Assembly (NCBI RefSeq): GCF_002157505.1
Contig: NZ_NFSC01000031.1
Span: forward strand, 744,001-808,000
Source: Arthrobacter agilis
Lineage (GTDB): Bacteria; Actinomycetota; Actinomycetes; Actinomycetales; Micrococcaceae
Direction: 5' to 3'
Length of the DNA stretch: 64,000 nt
Both the position numbers and the translations under genes were made by a program. Position 1 is the stretch's first letter; each line of letters begins with the position of its first letter. The notes beneath the pieces are model-generated. The model was not told where the DNA came from and made no database searches. It saw only the letters and a list, made by a program, of their open reading frames with translations. Positions 34,679 to 44,712 of the stretch are shown here, piece by piece.

Positions 34679-36232
34679 TCACATCGTTAGGCGACGCTCC
34701 TCGAGGAGGTCCGCGACGACCCCGCCGATATCGGCGGGCAGGTCCGAGACGACCACGGGGCCGCGCAGGGCGGCTCGCCGGCCGGCGCTCCCGTGGATCA
34801 GCGCCCCGGCCGCGGCGACTGCTGCCCACAGGTCCTCCTGGGCGACGCCGATCCGGCCCGCTGCGCCGTCGTCCTCCGCGAGGGTCGCCGCGAGTGCTCC
34901 GACGATCCCGGAGAGCGTATCCCCGGAACCGGCCGTGGCGAGCCAGGGCGTCGCGTCGGCCTGCACGAACAGCGCCCCGGACGGCGCGGCGACGACGGTC
35001 GTGAACCCCTTGAGCAGCACGGTGGCGCCGGTCGTCTCGGCAGCCCGCAGTGCGAAGTGCGCGGGTTCGGCCTCGATCTCGGACCGCTCGGCGTCGAGGC
35101 CGCGCTCGGCCAGCAGCTGGCGCAGCTCCCCCGCATGGGGCGTCAGGATGACCTGCGGACCGACGCGCTCGGGTACGGCGCCGAGTGCTCCGGCATCGAC
35201 GATGGTGGGCAGGCCCGAGGCCATGGCATCGACGGCGCGCCGGCGCTGGTCGTCGTCGTCCACGGCGCCGGGCCCGACGAGCCACGCCTGCGACCGGGCA
35301 TCCGCGACGGAACCGGTGGACGCAACGGCTTCCGGGTTCCGCTGGTGGATCAGGGCGGCGACGGCGTCCGGGCCGAGGTAGCGGACCATGCCGACTCCGG
35401 TCGCGAGGGCCGCGCCGACGGCCAGTGCGGCTGCTCCCGGGTAGCGGGCCGATCCGGCGGCCACGCCGAGGACGCCGCGCGAGTACTTGTGGTCCTCGGC
35501 GCGGGGCGGGCGCAGCAGGGCTGCGGCGTCGGCCGACAGCAGGCTCCGGGCTACGGGGACGAAGGGGGAGAAGTCGAGACCGATGTCGACGACGTTCAGC
35601 TCACCGGCCGCCACGGCACCCTCACCGATCAGGAGGCCGGGCTTCGCGGCCCCGAAGGTGACGGTCGCATCCGCGTGCAGGACGGGCCCCTCGACGAGGC
35701 CGGAGTCCGTGCCGATGCCGCTGGGCAGGTCGCAGGCGACCACGATCGTCGAACGCGTTCCGCGCGGACCGGCGGCCGTGTCGAAGGCCTCGGCGAAGTC
35801 CGCGGAGGCTCCGCGGAGGCCGCCGCTGGCGCCGGTTCCGAGGATCCCGTCGATCAGGACGTCCGCGGCCGCCGCATGCGCCGCGAGCTCGGACGGGTCG
35901 GCGTCGTCGAGCCGGACCGTCGTTCCGCCCGCCCGGACGAAGGCCTCGAGCGAGGCGGCGTGCACGCGGTCGGAGGTGAGGATCGCCGTCGCCCCGACCC
36001 CCCGGCGCAGGAGCCTCTCCCCCGCGTACAGGGCGTCCGCGCCGTTGTTGCCGCTGCCGGCCAGCACGACGGCGGTGGCTCCGTAGATGCCGCGCCCGTC
36101 GGCGCGCAGCAGGCCGAGGACGACGCCGAACAGCCCGTGGGCAGCCTTCTGCATCAGGGCGTTCCCCTGGCCGGCGTCGATGAGTGGGGCCTCCGCAGAG
36201 CGGACGTCACCACCGGAAAAGGCGTTGAGCAT
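34679..36232 (-). CDS. nnr: Bifunctional NAD(P)H-hydrate epimerase/dehydratase
   Basis: Nnr, 517 residues, repairs damaged NADHX and NADPHX. The epimerase half (about 1-215) shows ATAVVLAGSGNNGADALYAG and VACDLPSGIGTDSG. The dehydratase half (about 225-517) has VILTPHAGELRQLL, ATVLLKGFTTVVAAP and WLATAGSGDTLSGIVGALA, as in YjeF_C/NnrD. Start: ATG 36232 gives the family N-terminus MLNAFSGGDVRSAEAPLI; a frame to 36361 would run into acpS. It lies 44 bp after acpS on the same strand. Confidence 0.93.
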   Translation of the reverse strand: MLNAFSGGDVRSAEAPLIDAGQGNALMQKAAHGLFGVVLGLLRADGRGIYGATAVVLAGSGNNGADALYAGERLLRRGVGATAILTSDRVHAASLEAFVRAGGTTVRLDDADPSELAAHAAAADVLIDGILGTGASGGLRGASADFAEAFDTAAGPRGTRSTIVVACDLPSGIGTDSGLVEGPVLHADATVTFGAAKPGLLIGEGAVAAGELNVVDIGLDFSPFVPVARSLLSADAAALLRPPRAEDHKYSRGVLGVAAGSARYPGAAALAVGAALATGVGMVRYLGPDAVAALIHQRNPEAVASTGSVADARSQAWLVGPGAVDDDDQRRRAVDAMASGLPTIVDAGALGAVPERVGPQVILTPHAGELRQLLAERGLDAERSEIEAEPAHFALRAAETTGATVLLKGFTTVVAAPSGALFVQADATPWLATAGSGDTLSGIVGALAATLAEDDGAAGRIGVAQEDLWAAVAAAGALIHGSAGRRAALRGPVVVSDLPADIGGVVADLLEERRLTM

Positions 36233-36276
36233 ATGGTCCAGCTTAGCGGTAAGCGGGCCGATGATCAGTACGGTTA

Positions 36277-36648
36277 CTATTCTGCACCCGACGGGATGCG
36301 GCCTTCCGCTACGACCATGGCTGTGGCAAGGCCGCCGTCGTGGCTGATGGAGAGGTGCCACGTCTCGACGCCCCGGGCCCGTGCGGCGTCGGCCACGGTC
36401 CCGTCGATGACCACCGACGGAGCGCCGGCTTCGTCGACCGCGATGGTGCAGTGCTGCCAGTTCATGCCCACCGGCGCACCGAGGGCCTTCGCAATGGCTT
36501 CCTTGGCGGCGAAGCGGGCCGCGAGGGACCGGATGTTGAGCCCGCGTTCGGACGGCACGAAGAGCCGCTCGACGAGGGCCGGGGTCCGCTCGAGCTGCTG
36601 CCGGAAGCGTTCGATGTCCACGACATCGACTCCGATGCCGACGATCAT
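36277..36648 (-). CDS. acpS: Holo-[acyl-carrier-protein] synthase
   Basis: AcpS, 123 residues, puts phosphopantetheine on acyl carrier protein. [20 protein letters not shown] carries the metal-binding Asp, and [13 protein letters not shown] the Glu and Lys of the active site. [18 protein letters not shown] ends the fold. Length is normal. It sits between glmS and nnr on the minus strand, a common actinobacterial neighbourhood. A perfect hairpin separates it from glmS. Confidence 0.95.
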   Translation of the reverse strand: MIVGIGVDVVDIERFRQQLERTPALVERLFVPSERGLNIRSLAARFAAKEAIAKALGAPVGMNWQHCTIAVDEAGAPSVVIDGTVADAARARGVETWHLSISHDGGLATAMVVAEGRIPSGAE

Positions 36649-36666
36649 GCGGCGCCCCGACGGAAT

Positions 36667-36690
36667 GCCGCCGCGGAGAACCGCGGCGGC
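36667..36690 (-). terminator. Hairpin between glmS and acpS
   Basis: GCCGCCGCGG and CCGCGGCGGC form a perfect 10-bp stem with a four-base loop, 13 bp after the glmS stop. There is no T-run, so it may be a U-less terminator or only a processing/attenuation point. Confidence 0.55.
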
Positions 36691-36702
36691 ACCGGGACTG
36701 GA

Positions 36703-38643
36703 CTACTCAACCGTGACCGACTTCGCCAGGTTGCGCGGCTGGTCGACGTCGTAGCCCTTGGCGCTGGCCAGGGCGAGCGCGAAGATCTGCAGCGGGACCG
36801 TGGTGAGCAGCGGTGCGAGGAGCGTCGGGGACGCGGGCACGTAGAAGACGTGCTCGGAGTAGGCCGCGACCGAGGTGTCGCCCTCCTCCGCGATGACGAT
36901 TGTGACGGCACCGCGCGCGCGGATCTCCTGGACGTTGGAGACCACCTTGGCGTGCAGGGAGTCCCGTGCGCGCGGGGACGGCATGACCACCACGACGGGC
37001 TGGCCCTCCTCGATGAGCGCGATCGGACCGTGCTTGAGCTCGCCGGCAGCGAAGCCCTCGGCGTGGATGTAGGCGAGCTCCTTGAGCTTGAGTGCGCCCT
37101 CCATGGCCACGGGGAAGCCGACGTGGCGGCCGAGGAAGAGTACCGACTTCGCGTTCGCCATGTCCGCGCCGAGCTGCTTGATCTTCTCGGCGTCGTCGAG
37201 GATGGCCTGGATCTTGGCGGGGATCTCCGCGAGGTCCGCGAGCACGTCCGCGATCTCGTCACGGAACTTGTTGCCGCGCAGCTGGGCGAGGTACAGGCCC
37301 AGCAGGTAGGCCGCGGTGATCTGCGCGAGGAACGCCTTGGTCGAGGCGACGGCGATCTCGGGGCCGGCGTGCGTGTAGAGCACGGCGTCCGATTCGCGGG
37401 GGATCGTGGAGCCGTTGGTGTTGCAGATGGCCACGACCTTGGCGCCCTGCTCGCGGGCGTACCGGACGGCCATGAGCGTGTCCATGGTCTCGCCGGACTG
37501 CGAGATGGCGACCACCAGGGTCTTCTCGTTCACGATCGGGTCGCGGTAGCGGAACTCGTGGGAGAGTTCCACTTCGGTGGGGATGCGGCACCAGTGCTCG
37601 ATGGCGTACTTCGCCACCTGGCCGGCGTACGCGGAGGTCCCGCAGGCGAGCACCACGATCTTGTCGACGGAGCGCAGGATCGACTCGTCGATGCGCAGTT
37701 CGTCGAGCACGAGCCTGCCCGAGACGTCGGACCGCCCGAGGAGCGTCTGGCCGACGGCGTCCGGCTGGTCGTGGATCTCCTTCTCCATGAAGGACTCGAA
37801 GCCGCCCTTCTCGGCAGCGGCAGCGTCCCAGCTGACGTGGAACTCCGTGCCCTCGGCGGGTGCGCCGAAGAAGTCGGTGATGGTGACGTCGTCGGGCGTG
37901 ATGGTGACGATCTGGTCCTGGCCGAGCTCGACGGCGCGGCGCGTGAAGTCGATGAAGCCCGAGACGTCGGAGCCGAGGAAGTTCTCGCCGTCGCCGAGTC
38001 CGACGACGAGCGGGGAGTTGCGGCGTCCGGCGACGACGGTGCCCGGCTGGTCCTGGTGGATGGCGAGCAGGGTGAAGGCACCGTGGAGGCGCTGGCACGC
38101 CTGCTGCAGGGCCAGGGTCAGGAGGTCGCCCTGGGCGCCGCTCTCGACGAGTCCGCGGTAGAGGTAGCCCACGAGCCCGGCGGCGACCTCGGTGTCCGTG
38201 TCCGAGAGAAAGGTCAGGCCCTCACCCGTGAGTTCGGCCTTGAGTTCGGCATAGTTCTCGATGATCCCGTTGTGGATGAGTGCGAGCTTCCCGCCGTCGG
38301 CCAGGTGGGGGTGCGCGTTCTGGTCGGTGGGTCCACCGTGCGTCGCCCACCGCGTGTGGCCGATACCGGTCAGCGAGCGGGGCAGCGGGTCGGCAGCCAG
38401 CTCCTCCACCAGATTTGTCAGCTTGCCGGCCTTCTTACGGGACTCGATGCCGTCGGCGGTGATCACCGCCACACCCGCGGAATCGTACCCGCGGTACTCG
38501 AGGCGCCGGAGGCCCTCCATGACGACGTCGAGCGCTCCGTGCTGTCCATCGGCCGACTCCTGGTCGACCGCCGGGGCGACAGAGTCCAGCACCGATGATC
38601 CCTGGCCGCGGTCCCGGCCTACGTATCCCACAATTCCACACAT
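36703..38643 (-). CDS. glmS: Glutamine-fructose-6-phosphate aminotransferase
   Basis: GlmS, 646 residues, makes glucosamine 6-phosphate for cell-wall precursors. [11 protein letters not shown] gives the nucleophile Cys2 of the glutaminase domain, and [17 protein letters not shown] and [13 protein letters not shown] follow. Two SIS domains bind fructose 6-phosphate ([39 protein letters not shown]). [13 protein letters not shown] is the standard C-terminus. It is slightly longer than usual because of an insert near residues 18-35. A TAGGCT box is seven bases before ATG 38643, so the message may be leaderless. No glmS ribozyme is expected or seen. Confidence 0.97.
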   Translation of the reverse strand: MCGIVGYVGRDRGQGSSVLDSVAPAVDQESADGQHGALDVVMEGLRRLEYRGYDSAGVAVITADGIESRKKAGKLTNLVEELAADPLPRSLTGIGHTRWATHGGPTDQNAHPHLADGGKLALIHNGIIENYAELKAELTGEGLTFLSDTDTEVAAGLVGYLYRGLVESGAQGDLLTLALQQACQRLHGAFTLLAIHQDQPGTVVAGRRNSPLVVGLGDGENFLGSDVSGFIDFTRRAVELGQDQIVTITPDDVTITDFFGAPAEGTEFHVSWDAAAAEKGGFESFMEKEIHDQPDAVGQTLLGRSDVSGRLVLDELRIDESILRSVDKIVVLACGTSAYAGQVAKYAIEHWCRIPTEVELSHEFRYRDPIVNEKTLVVAISQSGETMDTLMAVRYAREQGAKVVAICNTNGSTIPRESDAVLYTHAGPEIAVASTKAFLAQITAAYLLGLYLAQLRGNKFRDEIADVLADLAEIPAKIQAILDDAEKIKQLGADMANAKSVLFLGRHVGFPVAMEGALKLKELAYIHAEGFAAGELKHGPIALIEEGQPVVVVMPSPRARDSLHAKVVSNVQEIRARGAVTIVIAEEGDTSVAAYSEHVFYVPASPTLLAPLLTTVPLQIFALALASAKGYDVDQPRNLAKSVTVE

Positions 38644-38704
38644 GGCATCAAGCCTACCGGTGGCTGTGTTTGTTAATGCGCAGGGCACCGGGCAGAATCG
38701 ACGG

Positions 38705-39682
38705 GTGAGTGACAGAAGCACGGGCACGCAGCAGGCCACCAGTGCCGAATCCATCACACCCTTCGTCGAGCTGGACCGCCAGATGTGGTCGCGCCTGTCC
38801 AACGAGATCGAGAGTCCGCTCAACGTCGAGGACGTGCAGCGCCTGCAGGGCCTCGGGGACACCCTGAACCTCGACGAGGTGCGCGAGGTGTACCTTCCCC
38901 TCTCCCGTCTGCTGAACCTCTACACGGCCGCGGCGGGGCAACTCCACGCGGCCACCAACACGTTCCTCGGGGAGACGACCACCAGGACGCCCTTCGTGAT
39001 CGGCGTCGCCGGGTCCGTAGCGGTGGGCAAGTCGACGACGGCGAGGGTCCTCCGCGAACTGCTGCGACGCTGGCCCGACACCCCGAATGTGGAACTCATC
39101 ACCACCGACGGCTTCCTGTACCCCAATGCCGAGCTCGAGCGGCGCGGACTCATGCAGCGCAAGGGCTTCCCGGAGTCCTACGACCGGCGTCGCCTGCTCC
39201 GTTTCGTCAGTGAGATCAAGAGCGGGGCGCCCGAGGTGCGCGCCCCCTGGTACTCGCACCTCACGTACGACATCGTCCCCGGCCGGGAAGTGGTGGTCCG
39301 GCGGCCCGACGTCCTGATCGTCGAGGGCCTCAACGTCCTCGCGCCCGCACGTCCACGCCCCGACGGCATCACCGGCCTGGCGCTCAGCGACTTCTTCGAC
39401 TTCTCCATCTACGTCGACGCGAAGACTCCCCATATCGAGCAGTGGTACATCGACCGCTTCCAGTCCCTGCGGTCCAGTGCCTTCGCCGACCCGGAGTCCT
39501 ACTTCCACCGGTACGCGAACCTCACGGACGAGCAAGCCCGGCAGACCGCCAAGGGCATCTGGGAGCGCATCAACGAACCCAACCTCGTGGCCAACGTGCT
39601 GCCCACGCGCGGCCGCGCGCAGCTCGTCCTGACCAAGGACGCCGACCACTCCGTCCGCCGCATGCTCCTGCGAAAAACCTGA
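38705..39682 (+). CDS. coaA: Pantothenate kinase, type I
   Basis: CoaA, 325 residues, phosphorylates pantothenate at the first step of coenzyme A synthesis. The P-loop is [72 protein letters not shown] and [12 protein letters not shown] are all type I landmarks. GTG 38705 lies six bases after CAGAAT, again a possible leaderless start. It is divergent from glmS. Its stop is two bases from the next start (39685). Confidence 0.96.
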   Translation: MSDRSTGTQQATSAESITPFVELDRQMWSRLSNEIESPLNVEDVQRLQGLGDTLNLDEVREVYLPLSRLLNLYTAAAGQLHAATNTFLGETTTRTPFVIGVAGSVAVGKSTTARVLRELLRRWPDTPNVELITTDGFLYPNAELERRGLMQRKGFPESYDRRRLLRFVSEIKSGAPEVRAPWYSHLTYDIVPGREVVVRRPDVLIVEGLNVLAPARPRPDGITGLALSDFFDFSIYVDAKTPHIEQWYIDRFQSLRSSAFADPESYFHRYANLTDEQARQTAKGIWERINEPNLVANVLPTRGRAQLVLTKDADHSVRRMLLRKT

Positions 39683-39684
39683 CC

Positions 39685-40506
39685 GTGCGCGTCGTGCCGT
39701 GCGCGGTCCTGGTGCTCCTGGCCTTCGGGCTGCCCGCCTGCTCCGCCCCCGGCCCTGCAGGAACTGCCGCCTCCGCTACGGCCGCCGCGGCGTCGCCGGA
39801 CCCCGCCCGCGCCGACTCCCGGACCCCTGCCGGTGAACTTCCCGCGCCGGCCCAGCGGGACCCCGTGCCCGCCGGCGCGGAGGCAGCGGCCGGCCCCTCA
39901 TCCCCTCCCCCGGACCTGCACTCCGATCCGGGCGCCGTCGACGTCGTCGTGAACAAACGGCGTCCCCTCGTGCCGCTGGACTACGTCCCCGCGGGGCTGC
40001 GCCTGCCCGAAGTGACCACCGCCGGCGGCAACGCGCTCCTGCGCCCCGACACCGCCGCGGCCGTCGAGGACATGTTCGCGGCGGCGGAGGACGACGGCGT
40101 CGGCCTGGTCCTCCTCAGCGGCTACCGTTCCTTCGCCGACCAGGAATCGACGTATGCCCACTGGGTGGGTGCATACGGGGATGCTGCGGCGGCGGATACC
40201 GTGTCGGCGCGCCCGGGCTACTCCGAGCACCAGACGGGGCTCGCGTTCGACATCGGCCAGGCGGACGGCGCGTGCTCCCTCGTGCTGTGCTTCCGCGACA
40301 CCGCCGCCGCCCGGTGGACGGCTGCGCACGCGGCGGATTTCGGGATCATCCTCCGCTACCCCCTGGGATTCCACGGGATCACCGGCTTCTCGGCCGAGTC
40401 CTGGCACTTCCGCTACGTCGGCAGGGACGTGTCCCTCGCGATGAGGGCTGCCGGAACCCAGACCCTCGAGGAGCACCTCGGCCTCCCGGCGGCGCCGTCC
40501 TACTGA
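39685..40506 (+). CDS. VanY-type D-alanyl-D-alanine carboxypeptidase lipoprotein
   Basis: The protein of 273 residues has a short lipoprotein signal: MRVVPCAVLVLLAFGLPACS with the lipidated Cys at residue 19. A long Ala/Pro-rich linker (about 20-85) reaches into the wall. The peptidase M15B domain follows with VLLSGYRSFADQESTY, the zinc motif SEHQTGLAFDIG (His and Asp) and SWHFRYVG (third His). Such enzymes remove the terminal D-Ala of peptidoglycan stems. The GTG start is only two bases after the coaA stop and no ribosome site is visible, so translation is likely coupled to coaA. No vanA/H/X genes are near, so it is a wall-maintenance enzyme rather than a resistance marker. Confidence 0.9.
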   Translation: MRVVPCAVLVLLAFGLPACSAPGPAGTAASATAAAASPDPARADSRTPAGELPAPAQRDPVPAGAEAAAGPSSPPPDLHSDPGAVDVVVNKRRPLVPLDYVPAGLRLPEVTTAGGNALLRPDTAAAVEDMFAAAEDDGVGLVLLSGYRSFADQESTYAHWVGAYGDAAAADTVSARPGYSEHQTGLAFDIGQADGACSLVLCFRDTAAARWTAAHAADFGIILRYPLGFHGITGFSAESWHFRYVGRDVSLAMRAAGTQTLEEHLGLPAAPSY

Positions 40507-40533
40507 CGGCACCCCTCGACTGGCGCCTCCGTA

Positions 40534-40556
40534 GGTACCGGGCCTTCCCCGGTACC
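40534..40556. terminator. Bidirectional hairpin between convergent genes
   Basis: GGTACCGGG and CCCGGTACC are perfect 9-bp arms around a CCTTC loop, placed in the 59-bp gap between the VanY-like gene and the convergent SDR gene. It has no T-run, but its place fits a shared terminator. Confidence 0.6.
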
Positions 40557-40565
40557 GGGCCCGGA

Positions 40566-41300
40566 TCAGCGCCCGGGAGCCAGGGGCACGCCGGTCTCCT
40601 CCGCCAGGGCCTCGAGGAGCCGGTCCTGGAACGCGACGTCGTGCACCGCCTGGTGTGGCTCGCGCCGCCGGTGGTGGTACCAGTACCCGCCGCTCGTGAG
40701 GGCGTCGGGATCGTCGCCCGTCGCGAGCCATACCTGGGTCTGGTGACCGAGCTCGAGGTCGTCGGGAGCGTTGGGCCCGCCCATCCTGGTCGGCACCCAG
40801 CCGGGGTCCACCGCGTTGCTGAGCAGTCGGGGCTGCAGGCGTGCGAGCGCGACGGCGAGCGTCGTCACGAAGAGCTTGCTGTCCCCGTACGAGCCGGGCA
40901 CGCCGCCGCGCCAGTCCACTCCCTCGAGCGACGCCCGCCCGCCGAAGTGGGAGCCGCTGCTCAGGTAGACGTGGCGCCGAGGGCCCGGGAGCAGCGCGGT
41001 CAGGAGGTAGGGCGCAATGACGTTGACGGGGAAGACCGCCCGCCCGCTCCAGACCCCCGCATTGTGGATCACCGCGTCCAGCGGTTCCGCGTCGTTCAGT
41101 TCCGCCGCGACGCGCAGCACTGCATCCCGGTCCTCGAAGTCCCCCACCACGAGGCCCGCCCCTCGCAGGGTGAGGTCCTCGAGGGCAGCCGCCCGGTCCT
41201 GGTTGCGGGCGTGCACCACGACGTCGTGTCCGTTCCCGAGCAGCATCTCTGCTGCTGCCAGCCCGAGCCCCTCGGCCGAGCCGGTGACCAGGATCCTCAT
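40566..41300 (-). CDS. Short-chain dehydrogenase/reductase
   Basis: The protein of 244 residues is an SDR. The nucleotide motif RILVTGSAEGLGLAAAEMLL, LDAVIHNAGVW, the serine in HVYLSSGSHFGG and the YGDSK (YxxxK) active site in SYGDSKLFVTTLA are all present. LLSNAVDPGWVPTRMGG closes the fold. Closest in style to the retinol-dehydrogenase/WWOX-like SDRs that act on unknown ketones or alcohols. The ATG is at 41300 with no obvious partner gene. Confidence 0.9.
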   Translation of the reverse strand: MRILVTGSAEGLGLAAAEMLLGNGHDVVVHARNQDRAAALEDLTLRGAGLVVGDFEDRDAVLRVAAELNDAEPLDAVIHNAGVWSGRAVFPVNVIAPYLLTALLPGPRRHVYLSSGSHFGGRASLEGVDWRGGVPGSYGDSKLFVTTLAVALARLQPRLLSNAVDPGWVPTRMGGPNAPDDLELGHQTQVWLATGDDPDALTSGGYWYHHRRREPHQAVHDVAFQDRLLEALAEETGVPLAPGR

Positions 41301-41639
41301 CTCCTAGCAGCCCTTCGAGTTCCTGACGCACTCTTCATCGGAATTGCTCCTTCCCGAGGACGGGTCCCCGCCGGCCTGCCCGAACGCCAGGCGATTCAGC
41401 ATAGGGTCCCGCGTGCCGACGGCGCGCCGCAAGACCGACCGAACTCCCAGCAAGTTGCTGCGCTGCGCCGCTGGTGAGACAGCCCCTCCTGTGCTTGCAC
41501 CGTACTGCCGCCAGGTACTACGGTCTCGACAAGCGATGGCCCACCACAGGCGGAAGGAGCTCGCCTTGGCACCCGACGAGCGAACGATCGGAACCTGCCC
41601 TCGGTGGTTCCGGGCCGTCGACCGCGAGGCCTCACACTC
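41301..41639. other. Intergenic region without a supported gene
   Basis: This spacer between divergent SDR and MBL-fold genes has frames on both strands, but none has a ribosome site, family motif or good codon pattern. It should hold two promoters. No repeat or hairpin stands out. Confidence 0.5.
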
Positions 41640-42461
41640 ATGCTGAGGCAGGTCACGGACGGGGTGCTGATCCACGAGAGCGAGTTCTGCCGAAGCAACG
41701 CCATTGTCGTGCAAGGCCGGGACGGGGTGTTACTGATCGACCCCGGCATCCTCGATCACGAGATGGCCGCCCTCGCGAACGACCTCCGCGGGATGGGCCA
41801 GCCCGTCGTGGCAGGGTTTTCGACGCATCCGCATTGGGATCACCTGCTCTGGTACGCCCAGTTCGGTTCGGCGCCTCGTTACGGCACGGCACGCTGCGCG
41901 GCCACTATCCAGGCCCGGATGTCGGACCCGGGGTGGAAGGCCCGGGTCGCCGGGGTGATACCGCCGGACATCGCCGAGGAGGTACCGCTGGACCTGCTCG
42001 GGCTCATTACGGGTCTGCCCAAGGAAACCGCACGGATTCCCTGGGACGGCCCTTCCGTCCGGATCATCGAGCATCAGGCGCACGCCCCGGGCCATGCAGC
42101 GCTCCTGATCGAGGAGCGTGGCATCCTCGTCGCGGGCGACATGCTCTCCGATGTCCTGATTCCGATGCTCGACGTGAACGACGCCGCGGACCCGATCGAG
42201 GGCTACCTGTCCGCGCTGCAGCTGTTGGAGGGCGTGGCGGGCGACGTCGATGTCCTCATCCCGGGTCACGGATCCGTCGGCGGACCCGATGAGGTCCGCG
42301 CGCGGATCGACCACGATCGCGCGTACGTGCAGGCCCTGGGTGGCGGCAGTGATCCCGCCGATCCGCGGGTCGGCCCGTCCGCCACCTTCGGTAAGGACTG
42401 GCTGCCGGGCGTGCATGAATGGCAGCTACAGCAGCTCACCCGGAGGCGGGAGCAGGGCTGA
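41640..42461 (+). CDS. MBL-fold metallo-hydrolase
   Basis: The protein of 273 residues is a metallo-beta-lactamase-fold hydrolase. The metal motif is THPHWDHLLW (HxHxDH). HQAHAPGHAALLI gives the next His, GILVAGDMLSD the bridging Asp and LIPGHGSVG the last His. Target not known; glyoxalase-II-like or quorum-lactonase-like members have similar sequences. ATG 41640 opens MLRQVTDGVLIHESEFCRSN. A GTG at 41604 is the alternative. It converges on the amino-acid permease gene. Confidence 0.88.
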   Translation: MLRQVTDGVLIHESEFCRSNAIVVQGRDGVLLIDPGILDHEMAALANDLRGMGQPVVAGFSTHPHWDHLLWYAQFGSAPRYGTARCAATIQARMSDPGWKARVAGVIPPDIAEEVPLDLLGLITGLPKETARIPWDGPSVRIIEHQAHAPGHAALLIEERGILVAGDMLSDVLIPMLDVNDAADPIEGYLSALQLLEGVAGDVDVLIPGHGSVGGPDEVRARIDHDRAYVQALGGGSDPADPRVGPSATFGKDWLPGVHEWQLQQLTRRREQG

Positions 42462-42530
42462 TCTTCCTCGCACGTGCCCGACGGGCGAGTCACGACGGCA
42501 CGTACCAGGAGCCGGTCCAGGCGGTCCCCG

Positions 42531-43952
42531 TCAGGCGCCGCGCTTGGCTTCCTCGGATGCAGTCCGCGCGGAAGCGTCAGCACCCGAGGCTACCGTGGCG
42601 TTCCCGCCCTGCATGCGATAGCGCCAGAGGCCGATGCCGACCACGACGGCGGCCAGAGCCAGCGAGAGCAGGAGCGACTCCCGAGTCGTGTCCAGGATGA
42701 GCATGCCGATCAGCAGGGCGACGATGCTGACGATGGCCACCCAGGTCAGGTACGGGAAGAACCACATCCTCAACTGGAGGGCCTGGGCGGACGGGCCCAT
42801 CCTGCGACGGAGGATCAGTTGCGAGGCGGCGATCACGAGCCACACGAACAGGGCAATGGCTCCCGAGGTGTTGACCAGGAAGAGGAAGACCGTGTCCGGG
42901 GCGATGTAGTTCAGGCCGACGGTGATGAAGCCGACGACCGTGGAGGCCAGTACTGCCGCGGCCGGGACGCCCCGCTTCGAGATGCGCATCCAGGCGCCCG
43001 GAGCGTCGCCCCGGTGGGAGAGCGAGAACAGCATGCGGCTGGCCGTGTAGAGGCCGGAGTTGAGGCAGGACAGCACGGAGGTCAGCACGACGATGTCCAT
43101 GATGGTGCCGGCCCCGGGGATTCCGAAGAGCTCGATCACGGCGACATACGGGCTCTTGGCCACGGAGGCCGAGTTCCAGGGCAGCAGGGTGACCACAATG
43201 GCAATTGACCCGATGTAGAAGACGAGGATGCGCCAGACGGTGGATTTGACGGCCTTCTTGACCGCGTCGACGGGGTTCTCCGATTCGCCGGCCGCGATCG
43301 TCGCGATTTCGGCGCCGAAGAAGGAGAAGACGACCACCAGGATGCCTGCCAGCACCGCGCCCGGCCCGTTGGGCATGAAGCCGCCGTTGCCGACCAGATT
43401 ACTGAGTCCAGGGGCGGGAACGCCGGGGATGAGCCCCAGGATCGCCGCGACGCCGAACAGCAGGAACAGCACGATGGCAGTGACCTTGATGGACGCGAAC
43501 CAGAACTCGAACTCGCCGAAGGACTTCACGGAACCGAGATTGGTGAGGGTGAGGAGGACCATCAGGAGCAGCGCCCAGACCCACTGGTCGATACCCGGCA
43601 CCCAGCGGTGCATGATCGCAGCGCCGGCCGTGGCCTCGATTCCGAGGACGATGATCCAGAACCAGGCGTAGAGCCAGCCGATGCTGAACCCGGCCCAGCG
43701 ACCCAACGCCTTGTCCGCGTACGTGGAGAAGGAACCGGTTTCCGGGTTGGCTGCTGCCATCTCCCCTAGCATGCGCATGACAAGGATGACCACCAGTCCT
43801 GCGGCCATATAGGCGACCAGGATCCCCGGGCCGGCCTGCTGGATGGCGGCACCGGATCCGACGAAGAGTCCGGCGCCGATCACGCCGGCAATGGCGATCA
43901 TGGACAGGTGCCGCGGTTTCAGGGATTTCGATAGCTGTTGGTCAGCATGCAT
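42531..43952 (-). CDS. Amino acid permease, APC family (GABA/aromatic-type)
   Basis: The protein of 473 residues has about 12 hydrophobic segments. The start (LSKSLKPRHLSMIAIAGVIG then AGLFVGSGAAIQQAGPG) is the signature of the AAT/GabP group of proton-driven amino acid importers. FSFFGAEIATIAAGESENP and NSGLYTASRMLFSLSHRGDA also fit. GABA or another neutral amino acid is likely, but not fixed by sequence. The tail (about 450-473) is hydrophilic. It stands alone; the nearest gene upstream reads the other way at 44169. Confidence 0.93.
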   Translation of the reverse strand: MHADQQLSKSLKPRHLSMIAIAGVIGAGLFVGSGAAIQQAGPGILVAYMAAGLVVILVMRMLGEMAAANPETGSFSTYADKALGRWAGFSIGWLYAWFWIIVLGIEATAGAAIMHRWVPGIDQWVWALLLMVLLTLTNLGSVKSFGEFEFWFASIKVTAIVLFLLFGVAAILGLIPGVPAPGLSNLVGNGGFMPNGPGAVLAGILVVVFSFFGAEIATIAAGESENPVDAVKKAVKSTVWRILVFYIGSIAIVVTLLPWNSASVAKSPYVAVIELFGIPGAGTIMDIVVLTSVLSCLNSGLYTASRMLFSLSHRGDAPGAWMRISKRGVPAAAVLASTVVGFITVGLNYIAPDTVFLFLVNTSGAIALFVWLVIAASQLILRRRMGPSAQALQLRMWFFPYLTWVAIVSIVALLIGMLILDTTRESLLLSLALAAVVVGIGLWRYRMQGGNATVASGADASARTASEEAKRGA

Positions 43953-44168
43953 GGAAGGGCCGTTCTTCGGAGAGGAGTCTGACCGGCTACAGCGGAATTC
44001 GCGGTGCTGCGGGTCTCAGGACGTTCCACCCTAAACCGCCGACCACTGGATGAAAAAACGGCCGGGGAGCCCGGGAGGCGCCGCTTCCGCGGGTGCGCGG
44101 ACCCCGATATGGCTCGCGTGGACGGGCCCTCGTAGACTGGTCCTCACATCTCATCAAGGAGTTTCGTC

Positions 44169-44537
44169 GTGCCCTATCGCAGTAAGGACCTACTTCAGCA
44201 GTGGGTACGTGAATTCGCCGCAACCGGCGGGACGTTGAACAGCGTTATCGAGGTACTGCGGCACGACGGCGGAGCAGGTACTGATACGGGGTTGGTGGTG
44301 ATGCGGATGGCGGACCTGCCTGCGGACGTCTACCTTCACCCCGTCGCCCCTGGTAACCCGAAGTGGGAAGTCAACTTCGGACCACGCGAGCGGGACCTCA
44401 CGATGAACGCAGGGAGACTACGCAACCTTGCGAGGGAGCTGACCGAAGCGGCAGCGCTGTGCGAGTTCTTCGAACTCAAGTCCACACAGCACGCCGCGAA
44501 ATCGGGACGCACTGCGGTGCAGGCTTCGACGCCGTAG
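44169..44537 (+). CDS. Small protein of unknown function
   Basis: The protein of 122 residues has no family that I recognise. It is a soluble alpha/beta protein: a helix (KDLLQQWVREFAATGGTLNS), a strand-rich middle (GLVVMRMADLPADVYLHPV) and a C-terminal helix (GRLRNLARELTEAAALCEFF). GTG 44169 has AAGGAG eight bases ahead, so it is probably real. A TAGACT box (about 44134-44139) can serve as promoter. A small hairpin lies at 44572. Confidence 0.7.
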   Translation: MPYRSKDLLQQWVREFAATGGTLNSVIEVLRHDGGAGTDTGLVVMRMADLPADVYLHPVAPGNPKWEVNFGPRERDLTMNAGRLRNLARELTEAAALCEFFELKSTQHAAKSGRTAVQASTP

Positions 44538-44571
44538 TACCCGACCTGCTCCACCGGTGGGTCGGACAGCG

Positions 44572-44588
44572 GGACAGGTCTCCTGTCC
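44572..44588 (+). terminator. Short hairpin after the gene at 44169
   Basis: GGACAGG and CCTGTCC form a perfect 7-bp stem with a TCT loop, 35 bp past the stop. It lacks a T-run. It could end the small gene's transcript. Confidence 0.4.
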
Positions 44589-44712
44589 ACGGCAGGTCCG
44601 CATCGCCTGACCGGGCGGCGGCAGCGGGGTACCGCCGCCGGCAGCCGGGGCTCCCGCGGATTTCACGCCGTGCTGAAAGTGATCTCCACTCCGCTGCGGT
44701 GGTCCGGCATGG

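Noticed and set aside
38641-38704. glmS ribozyme or riboswitch
   Set aside because: The spacer between glmS and coaA is too short and shows no ribozyme fold; such ribozymes are a Firmicutes trait.
39685-40506. Vancomycin-resistance cluster
   Set aside because: A single VanY-like lipoprotein without vanH/A/X or a two-component system; it is a general wall enzyme.
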